Of a stretch of 64,000 nt of DNA, positions 56,131 through 64,000 are shown piece after piece. The position numbers and the translations under genes were made by a program. The first letter of the stretch is position 1; the number at the start of each line of letters is the position of its first letter. Source of the stretch: Isoetes taiwanensis. Taxonomy: Eukaryota; Streptophyta; Lycopodiopsida; Isoetales; Isoetaceae. Below the pieces are notes generated by a model that saw only the letters and a list, made by a program, of their open reading frames with translations, was not told the DNA's origin and did not search any database. The stretch spans positions 126,001-190,000 of the forward strand of contig JAJEKV010000263.1 in the NCBI GenBank assembly GCA_021234155.1. The letters are read 5' to 3'.

Positions 56131-57240
56131 CTTCAAGATTTTGGTCAAGCTTCAGGTTGCAGAATTAATCCTCTTAAATCTGCCATTCAATCTAGGGAGA
56201 TCGACAAAGGTACGGCAGCAGACCTCTTTGGCTGTAAGTATTTTCCCCCCTGCACTAAATCTAAGATTTTAAGGATCCCCTTTGCCATCAGAAGCAATGC
56301 CTCTGGTTGGATATTATTGGTAAATTCTATAAAAAGGTTGATTCCTTAAATTCTAAATATCTTTCTAAAAATGGCAGAGCTATAATTGCCAACTTTGTTA
56401 TATCCTCCTCTCAGGTTTACCAATCCTCGGTCATTCTAGCCCCCAAAAAGGTTACTAACAAGCTTCAAAGTATTATTGGTAGGTTTATTGCTTGTGGTCA
56501 AAATAAGAGGTGTTGGCATCCTGTCTCGATGGAGGAATGTTGCAAACCCAAGAAGAATGGTGGTCTGGGTACCATAAATATTAGAAAACAGGGTTTGGCT
56601 TTAGCTGCCAAGTATTTTTACAGAGCATGTTATGACAAAATTAAGCATCCTATTTCAATTCTGATCAGGCACTATATCAGCAAATGCCATCCATATGGCT
56701 GGAGGATTCTCAAAATGGAGCTACCTTACTCCATCTTTTTTCCTTTCTCTATTCCTGCTGCTATTCCTGGTTTGATCAGAAAATGGATCTGTGCCTGGAT
56801 GGAGGTTAGACATATGTATACTTGGGAGAAGGGTATCTCTATGGAACAATCCATCTTCTGGAACCCTGCCTTAGTCCTTGATAACCCTAACTTATGCCTG
56901 GCTTGCCATTTTCCAGATCAGGCAAAATTATGGAAGAATAAAGGGATTACTCTGATCAGCCATCTCTTTGATGACAATGGCATTATCCTCTTCCATAACT
57001 CTAAGCTTGCTGAAGAGGATAATCAAACGAGAATGCTATATGAAGCTATTGTTAATATTGTCTCTTAGGGCAATTGGTTTCACTCTCTTGACCCATGGAA
57101 CCACAAAGGTAAAACAGGTTATACTGTTAAGTCGGCATACAGGTCCTTGATGAGTCAACAGGATATCACTATTCACCTTAAATGGGGAGTCTCACCTGAC
57201 ACAGCCAGGAAAAACTTGGTTTTTATGTGGAGAAGCCCTT
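56131..57240 (+). pseudogene. LINE-C ORF2, late reverse transcriptase to zf-RVT
   Basis: It enters the reverse transcriptase just past the YADD region (FGQASGCRINPLKS). The thumb follows (SLNSKYLSKNGRAIIANFV, 56345-56400), then the connection region with KPKKNGGLGTINIRKQGLAL. The frame 56307-57068 is open for 253 codons, stops once, and resumes (NWFHSLDPWNHKGKTGYTVKSAYRSLMS) to FMWRSP at 57240, where homology ends. The C-terminal zinc motif, 3' untranslated region and A-tail are missing. Confidence 0.85.
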
Positions 57241-57900
57241 GGTCTCTAGTGCATTCTCGAGAAGGACCTTCACATGCAGTAAAATATAATGTACCAAGTA
57301 ATTCTTTGCATATCTCTTAAGTGATCCATTACAATTGGTGCTAAAGAAGCAGTCAATATAGGTGTAATTATGCTCTAATGGCTAGGGTGTAAGATTTAAT
57401 GATCCACATTGTCATGACATGATAATGACAGGTGATGCATCAGATATTTTGAAGCAACGTGGTGTTGGTTTCTGCCATGCTAACACATGAATATACATGA
57501 ATATACATGAATATACATGAATGCCATGCCTGAGAGTGAATGTGACAGTGATGTTGAGTCATGTAAACCTGAAAGATGTGGAGGATGGCTCCCTTGGGAT
57601 GAGTGATTTTCTTCTTGTACAGATTTTGAACTTTCTTTATTGGTTTGGCAGCAAATTTACGTGAGGACTGCTTTGAGAGCCAGTTCGTTTTGACAAAACT
57701 TTAGAAAGGCAAATGCAGAAACTTTAGAAAGGCAAATGGAGGCTACTACATGCCTCTGTCTTGTTCTAACTGCCCTAAAATAATATGTAGAAACACATCA
57801 AATGAAAAATAAACAAAAAAAAATATGAAAATGAAGATTTGTATTATATTGTGGTTTCCACATTACAAAAATCACATTAACAGTAAAGTAAAAACAGTTT
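57241..57900. other. non-coding interval
   Basis: No gene. It contains four CATGAATATA-type 10-bp units (57485-57522) and a duplicated AACTTTAGAAAGGCAAATG (57699 and 57719). It probably includes the 3' untranslated region of the trihelix gene on the right. Confidence 0.45.
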
Positions 57901-57940
57901 GATATGGCTCATCCAATCACATTAGAAATACAAATTGTTC

Positions 57941-58741
57941 CTAAATTTTTTCGCTGATTTTTTTCCATGCTTCCGATATACCCACAAATGCATCAACCAG
58001 TCTTGCTCTATCTGCAACTAATCTTTCTCTATCTGCTCTATCATCTTCTCGACGTGCCTCTTGCAACTCAATCATCCTCTCTTGCAACTGGATCATCTTC
58101 TCATTGCTCACGAGTTTTTGCTTTTCCAGATTATGCTTTCTATCCTCAACTTCTGAAATTACTTTTGCCATTCCATCAAATGAGCTAGACTTTCTCTTTT
58201 TACCACTAGATCCTGCCTCTCTATCACCTGCAGTGGTATTTTCTGATGTTATCTTCACGTCCCTACTACTATCTACCACAACAGGAGGCACAATAGACGG
58301 TCTCCTCTCTTGGAAAGTATTCAAAAGATCTGACACCTGATTTTCAAACATGAGAGAAAGCTTGTTTTCTTTTTTTTCTTTCTTGCTTAAAGCAAAGTAA
58401 GGAGCTGATCCTGTCCGTCTTTCATAATCCTTAATGACTTTATAGTCAGATAGCACGTTTTCCCACTTAGTTCGGCAATTTTCAGCATTTCTAAACACAC
58501 CTTTACCATTCAAATTTTCTGAGATCTTTTTCCATTTGCTGGCCGCAGTTGCGATTTGATCTCTTTTTTCAGACACTTCCAATGCTAACCATTCATTCTT
58601 CTTGGCTTCCACCAATATGAGAATCTCATGCAATGTCCAGTTCTTGGACCTTACACGCTTTCCTCCTTCAATGGAGGTCGAATTCAAACTAACTTCTTCT
58701 TCATTACTGGCCATTTCTTCGCTGCAATCCAACTCAAACAA
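57941..58741 (-). CDS. trihelix (Myb/SANT-like) DNA-binding protein, 266 residues
   Basis: A single open frame without lesions. Residues about 33-105 form a trihelix domain with the three spaced tryptophans (W35 in KNWTLHEILILVEAKKNEW, W70 in KWKKI, W93 in RTKWENVLSDYK). A fourth helix follows (YFALSKKEKKENKL). A basic GKKRKSSS (180-187) may be a nuclear signal. Residues 190-250 are a charged coiled coil (EKQKLVSNEKMIQLQERMIE). The layout is that of small GT-type repressors with a C-terminal dimerisation helix. These bind GT-rich promoter elements in the nucleus. A second Met at residue 10 (MASNEEE) could be the real start. No DDE transposase is next to it, so a host gene is more likely than the Myb-like ORF of a Harbinger element, though the latter is not excluded. 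Confidence 0.78.
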   Translation of the reverse strand: MFELDCSEEMASNEEEVSLNSTSIEGGKRVRSKNWTLHEILILVEAKKNEWLALEVSEKRDQIATAASKWKKISENLNGKGVFRNAENCRTKWENVLSDYKVIKDYERRTGSAPYFALSKKEKKENKLSLMFENQVSDLLNTFQERRPSIVPPVVVDSSRDVKITSENTTAGDREAGSSGKKRKSSSFDGMAKVISEVEDRKHNLEKQKLVSNEKMIQLQERMIELQEARREDDRADRERLVADRARLVDAFVGISEAWKKISEKI

Positions 58742-60500
58742 ACTGGAAAAGCTTGTTGGGTTTCTTTTTCTAGAAGAATTTCCTTTAAAAGATGCTCTCG
58801 AGAGAAAAAGCCAATATATTCACTTCGAAATATGACATACATAGATCCAGAAGACATTCAAAAATTCGAAAATGAACATACAAAGCTTTCAGAGAAGAAA
58901 TGAACATATTTACTCAAGAAATGAACATCTGAGATCTAGAAGACATTCAAAACTAAAAAATGAACATACAAGAATTCTTCAAGACATTTTGGATATGCAA
59001 GAAACAGTATTGATCTGCAACGTCCTCCTCCGCATGGCTTAGCTTTTAACGCGTCCTCCTCCGTTGGCTAGCTAGGCTGGCTACATGGCGACTCGAGAAT
59101 CGACCTAACCGTTAACAAAGCTATGGATAAATTTTGGACAGGGGGCGTTAAACACTTTAACCAATGTTAACTTTAACCTAACGAAAACATATGTGAACCG
59201 GGGTTAAATTTAAATTTAACATAACCCATCGGGTTAAAATTAACCACCTATTCTTAACAGAATTTTTTAACTGAACAGGTCTGAAACCCGTTATCTTAAA
59301 ATTTTAATATTTAAGGTAACATAACCAATGGTGTGTAATGGCCCTCAATCTCCCTCGTTTTTTTGCAGCTTCTATCTTTATCTCCCTCGATTTTTTGCCG
59401 CTTCCATACCTAGGGGCGGGGCATGCAATGGCCAGAGGGTCGCTTCTTTCATACGCGGATCTAGGCTAGGCGTTAGCTGGAGTGCGAGATCCTTGGGATT
59501 AGCTGTGCTTCATCGCGGTGGCTATGGAGGTTGTTTTGTTAGGAATGCTGGCTAGGCTAGAGGAAGTTTCTTCGTTTTTCTTTATCTTTGTGCTTCTTGT
59601 TACCTGTTAATTCCGAAAGACTCGGATGGTACTGCAAATGCATGGAGTTTGAGGAAAAAAAAAGCGAGGGCTGAAATGAAAGATTAGGTGTGAAGCTTGG
59701 CGGTTTGAATACATTTTCGTCCGGCTTTATTTTCTCTTGAAAATCCACAAATTCGCAAGCACCGACATGATATTTCTCCTCAAAAACTTCACGGTGACGG
59801 CCTGCTTGATTCGGATAGGCGATAATGGTAAGGCTCAAGTTTTTTTGTTTCTTTTTTGGCTCTTTGTTTCGCCATAGCTCGGATTTGACCTTCTTTTTGT
59901 GTCGGCATAAGCTCTCAAAGCGTCAGCTTTGCTCTGCATTATTGGCCTCACTGATCCAGTATTGGCCTCACTGATCCATGCATTTGTCCTGCGAAGAAGG
60001 CCAGCTGATCCATGCATTTGTCCATCATTTGTCCTGTGAAGAAGGCCAGATATGGCTGACCTTGAGATCCTGGCAGTTTGCTATTGATTTGTGCTTTTGG
60101 ATCAGCCGTCTGAACCATGCGTGATGCTTTAGAATGAAACAGTGTTTTGAACTGCAAAGCTTTAGAATGAAACAGAGTTTTGAACTGCAAAGTCAAGGGA
60201 CGGCTTAGTTCTGGACAACAGAACTTATCGGAATTAGTTATGGAGGTCAGGATTGGCTACATGCACTACGAATACATTGGTGAATGTTGCAGTATGAAGC
60301 TTTTGTTGCTTCACAAATAGAGTCCTGCGGTATACCCATTTGTCCAAGCCCTCGCTGCCTCTGTTCTGTGGGAACCCTGCTATTTGATGCAGACCCGATC
60401 TGGAAGGGTTTTTTATTCAATCTGTAATGGAGCCAATTTTTTGACTTTGGATTCAGGCTTGGCTTGGATTTGTAATGAAGAAGCTTGGTCGAAAACACAA
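58742..60500. other. intergenic interval with palindromes and short duplications
   Basis: No supported gene. It holds an 18-bp palindrome GTTAAATTTAAATTTAAC (59203-59220) in a stretch rich in GTTAAC-like strings (59110-59320). Tandem doublets lie at 59941-59975 (TATTGGCCTCACTGATCCA) and 60126-60192 (GCTTTAGAATGAAACAG..., two 33-bp copies). Confidence 0.5.
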
Positions 60501-60505
60501 CCCTT

Positions 60506-60625
60506 TTTGGGTTGCCCCTAAGGGGGCAAACCCTTGTTTATGTGGGTTTTTGGCATATCCTAGGTATATACTAGAATATACCTAGAATATCTTTGGTGAT
60601 TTGCTAAAACCCTATAAATGCCATT
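60506..60625 (+). repeat. GGGTTGCCCC hairpin repeat, left copy
   Basis: TTTTGGGTTGCCCCTAAGG followed by GGGCAAACCCTTGT forms a near-perfect hairpin, then TATGTGGGTTTTTGGCATAT and a run of GGTATAT/GAATATACC strings. It is repeated in direct orientation at 63403-63512. Confidence 0.8.
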
Positions 60626-60639
60626 TTTGTAAATGCCAG

Positions 60640-62450
60640 GTCACCTTCCTTGTGGATGGCCTTGTGGATGCGGATGCTCCAACCAGTAACTGGCGGGGGC
60701 CCTTTAGGTTCTTGTGCGTTCTTGGAGCCTAAGATAATTTTGTATTACATCATAGGTAAGATAGCAAAGAGTTATGACAAATCTTTGGATCGAAGTAGCA
60801 TTTCTGAAGCGCATGCTTGTATTTTGCGAGAGCCCAATTCCTGACTTTTGATGCGCTACGAGCAAGACATTCCTAGTTTATTTCGAAAATGCAGATAGGG
60901 ACAACACCAATGGTTTGGCTAAGGGAAAGCAGATTCATGCTTATCTTACGAGAAGTGGGCTTCTACATGATAGATTTTTGGGCAATCTTGTTTGTCGAGA
61001 TGTATGGAAAGTTTGGTGACCTAGAAAATGCTTTTGGTTTATTCAAATGTATTTCTAAACCGAATGTTTATTCATGCAATATTATGATGGCAACATATAC
61101 AAGCCTTGGGCATGATCGAAGCCCTCCACTTGTTTAGAAAAATGCGGATGTAGGCTTAAGGCGGAACATAGTTACATGGAATGCATTGATTTCGACATAT
61201 GCTCGATCTGGTCATGTTGAAGAGGCATTGAAACATTCACTCGAATGAGCAAAGAAGGTATCTATCCGATGTTTTTCATGGAATGCCCGATTTACGCACA
61301 TGCTCAACACGGGTTTGCAAAAGAGTTTTAGGTCTTTTCCAATCAATCTTTGGAAAAAGGGTTAAACCTGATATTGTTTCATGGAATACAGTCATAGCGG
61401 GGATATACACAGGAAGGGTATGGCGAGAGGCTTTGGAACAATTTCATAAAATGCAAAAAGTGGGTTTCAAGCCGGATAAATATACTTTGATTAGCCTTGC
61501 TTAGTGCATGTGCGAACCTAGCATCTTTTGAGCATACTAAGATGATCCATTCTTACTTAGGAAATGAATTACGTTCAACTATCGCTACTTGGAATGCCCT
61601 CGTTGATGCATATGCCAAATGCGGCGATATGGACTTGCGCTTTGGATGTTTTTGAACATATGAATCACAAGAATGTGATAGCTTGGACATCTATCATTGC
61701 GGGCTATGTCCAGCGGGAAATGGCAATAAAAAGCAGTTCAACGGTTTCATGAGATGCGAGAAGGAGTTGAACCAAATAAGTTCACATTAGTGTTCATTTT
61801 GAGAGCTTGCACAACTCTCTAGCTGCTCTAACAAGAGGGAAGATAATCCATTGTCTTGCAATTGCTAATGGTTTTTTTCAGATGAAATAATGTGCACCCA
61901 CTGGTCAATATGTACACCAAATGTGGCGGTTTGGGGAATGCATTGAGTGTTTTTGACGGGATGCACCTCAGAGTGTCATTTCGTGGACTGCAATGATCAC
62001 TTAGGATATGCTCAAAGACGGATATGGTAAGGAAGCCATACAACTTATTCACCAATGCGGCTATTCAGCCAATGCGACTAGATGGCACTAAAGGGGGCGA
62101 TATCACTTTCATTGCCATTCTTTACGCATGTAATTATGGAGGGATGTTAAATGATTGCCATCATTACTTTATTTCCATGGGCAATGAAAATGGCATGTCA
62201 CCAACAACTGAACATTATGGATGCTCAATTGATCTTTTTGGGAGAGTAGGCTGGCTAGAAGAGGCACATGATTTCATTGATAATATGCCATTGCAACCAG
62301 ATGTAATTGTCCGGGCGTCTACGGTTAGTGCCTCTAGATTTCATGATGACTTAAAGTTTGCAAATTATGCATCGAACACATTATTGAGTTAGAACCATTA
62401 GATCTTTGTACCATATATATTTGTCTAACCTTTATGCTAGGTATGAAGAA
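60640..62450 (+). pseudogene. PPR (PLS class) gene, heavily decayed
   Basis: Successive pieces in all three frames follow the family order. GLAKGKQIHAYLTRSGLLHD and MYGKFGDLENAFGLF come near 60920-61050. NIVTWNALISTYARSGHVEEAL is near 61170. VKPDIVSWNTVIAGIYTGRVWREALEQF lies at 61361-61443, HKNVIAWTSIIAGYVQ at 61662-61720, and DITFIAILYACNYGGMLNDC at 62098-62160. The last piece is EHYGCSIDLFGRVGWLEEAHDFI with the E-like end (62208-62392). More than ten lesions. No DYW domain. Confidence 0.88.
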
Positions 62451-62945
62451 AAGAGTAAACAAGCGGGGAGATGGAATGAACAAATATCCTAAAATTGAGC
62501 TTCACTATCGGGATGCATTGAGCATATCCGATGCTAGTTCAGCGTTGGAATATCTTGCCCGCCAATGGATCTTGATTGAAAGTCGCTCTATCAAGAAAAT
62601 TGATCAATGTGGGCTGGGGAAAGGCCTAATTAACAACGACAATTGGAAAAAAAAAATCCTTGTCTAGTAGCATAGCAAAGAGGAAACAACACAGTACAAA
62701 TATTAGGCTAGATTGCACGAAAATACTTGCCAACCGGAAAGGTGGAAATCTTTCATAATGGAAGGCACCAGTTGTGTAAACACCATTGCATTTAGCATCA
62801 AACGTCCACTGACAAGTAAACCAATAAACAAATCAATGCAAACACGTGTACAGGAATAGTAGTGAGAAAGTCAAGTGGAATAGAACGTGATAGGAGTTTC
62901 GGATAGGAAAATCGATTATGACAACATGAATATGAGTCTGTGCCC

Positions 62946-63020
62946 TCTATGAGAAGTTGGGGCAACAGTATCCCTCTTGCATCAGTGTGAGAAGTTGGGA
63001 CAACAATATCCCTCTTGCAT
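62946..63020 (+). repeat. 45-bp tandem doublet
   Basis: GAGAAGTTGGGgCAACA followed by TATCCCTCTTGCATCA, twice, near 62951 and 62990. Confidence 0.85.
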
Positions 63021-63047
63021 CAACAGGATTTAGCTCCATTATTTCTG

Positions 63048-63284
63048 AACCATCAACATGAACATCAGCAAGAACATCAAAATTTTTAGTACATATCAGA
63101 ATTTGAGGTGAACCATCAATATGAACATTAACAAGAACGTCAAATTTATTAGTTAGAATTTGAGGTGAACCATCAATATGAACATCAACAACAATGTCAA
63201 ATTTATTATTAGTACAAGTGAACCGTCAATGTAAAAATTAGCATGAACATCAAATTTATTTGTACATATATCAGAATTTGAAGT
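63048..63284 (+). repeat. four-copy tandem repeat, 53-63 bp unit
   Basis: Units start AACCATCAAyATGAACAT at 63048, 63111, 63168 and (as AACCGTCAAT) 63221. Each carries CAAATTTATT and most end CAGAATTTGAGGTG. Confidence 0.88.
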
Positions 63285-63402
63285 CTAGTTGATGAAGTTT
63301 TAGGGTGGTTAGACTGATCTAAATATGCACTTGAATGAAAATTAAGTTTGCCTTTGTCAAATGATGACATATTAGGATGGGCCTTTAGTATTTGTTGCAA
63401 TA

Positions 63403-63512
63403 TTTTGGGTTGCCCCTAAGGGGGCAAACCCTTGTCCATGTGGGGTTTGTGGTATATTCCAGGTATATGCCAAGATATGCCCTAATATGCCAATAAAGCG
63501 CTACAAACCCAT
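63403..63512 (+). repeat. GGGTTGCCCC hairpin repeat, right copy
   Basis: A 33-bp core identical to 60506-60537 except at the edges, followed by the same ATGTGG and GGTATAT pattern with more divergence. The two copies bracket the PPR pseudogene. Confidence 0.8.
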
Positions 63513-63589
63513 TATTTACGTAAACTGGCGGTCATTTTCGTTTACGGGGGAGGCACTCGGAAACAGGGCTAACCGGTGTTTTGGCGATG

Positions 63590-64000
63590 GTGGCTATCCC
63601 CTTTGGTAGACATGTGCGCAAATCCTACACACACCCGTCTCCAAAACATCTCTACCGGAGCCACGCCCACTAAACTCTTTCACCTTGCTCCTCATGGAGG
63701 AGCCCATGCTCATGTATACCTTCATCATTTTAGTGAGCGAATGATTGTTGCATTTCGAGGCACTGCTGAATTTCAAAAGACGGAATGTCGGATCTTTGCA
63801 CAGGCCAGAACATGTTCGGTCAAGGATTTCCAGGTATTCCCTTTGTACCCTCTGGCATATGCTCCATGTTTGCCAATGAAACCCTAGATTACTATTCCCA
63901 GCAGGTGAAATATACAAAGCAAGCTTTAGCAGCCTATCCTAGTAGATCTTTGTTGCTCACAGATCATAGTTTGGGTGCTGGACTTGCCCTTTGGATTGCA
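63590..64000 (+). pseudogene. class-3 lipase-like gene, 5' part, cut by the window end
   Basis: HAHVYLHHFSERMIVAFRGTAEFQK (about 63699-63775) contains the [IV]AFRGT motif that forms the oxyanion region of class-3 lipases. A second frame from about 63854 reads SMFANETLDYYSQQVKYTK and SLLLTDHSLGAGLALWIA, the nucleophile elbow. Here it is D-H-S-L-G where the family has G-H-S-L-G. The Ser is present. The two blocks are in different frames, so there is a frameshift or an unrecognised intron between about 63790 and 63854. The catalytic Asp and His would lie beyond the window. Family members hydrolyse acyl esters of lipids. Confidence 0.6.

Overview
The window reads as repeat-rich nuclear DNA of a land plant, most likely a fern or another seed-free vascular plant. 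Three things point there. There are four separate loci of PLS-class pentatricopeptide-repeat (PPR) genes, mostly decayed, which is typical of lineages with heavy organelle RNA editing. There are plant L1-type LINEs whose ORF1 carries a DUF4283-like domain. There is also a mixture of Helitron, PIF/Harbinger, CACTA, Ty3/Gypsy, SINE and HUH-endonuclease elements. No ribosomal RNA, organelle DNA, CRISPR array or bacterial operon was seen. The assignment to ferns is inference.

Layout. 1-3.6 kb: a PPR pseudogene and old LTR remnants. 3.6-10.3 kb: stacked Helitron-like 3' ends, one split by a LINE (LINE-A, minus strand) with a perfect 20-bp target-site duplication. 11.3-14.4 kb: minus-strand exons, one clearly from a HAD-family 5'-nucleotidase. 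16.4-20.1 kb: a complex satellite built from tRNA-derived SINE copies, a degenerate ~95-bp repeat full of heat-shock-element-like GAAnnTTCnnGAA strings, and a ~45-bp repeat. 20.28-23.54 kb: a non-autonomous PIF/Harbinger-like element with TTA duplications. 24-26.3 kb: the longest open gene, a 773-residue PPR protein that has lost its DYW end. 28-34.9 kb: LINE-B (plus). 35-36.4 kb: a broken HUH-endonuclease gene resembling the Replitron class. 36.7-37.1 kb: a SINE-like unit and a PPR scrap. 38-43.2 kb: AT-rich ~0.9-kb repeats and a CAA microsatellite. 43.2-57.2 kb: LINE-C (plus), interrupted by a CACTA-type terminus that itself holds a 9.3-kb Gypsy element (minus), plus a MITE. 57.9-58.7 kb: an intact trihelix-type DNA-binding protein. 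60.5-62.5 kb: a PPR pseudogene bracketed by direct repeats. 63.6-64 kb: the start of a class-3 lipase-like gene cut by the window edge.

How it works together. Most of the window is not a functional module but a history of insertions. The plausibly functional protein genes are the PPR protein (organelle RNA binding), the trihelix protein (nuclear transcription regulation) and perhaps the lipase. The most unusual structures are the heat-shock-element-rich satellite, the HUH-endonuclease remnant, and the hairpin repeats that flank the only coding segment of the Gypsy element. Many frameshifts lie in homopolymers or short duplications, so some could be assembly errors rather than true decay.
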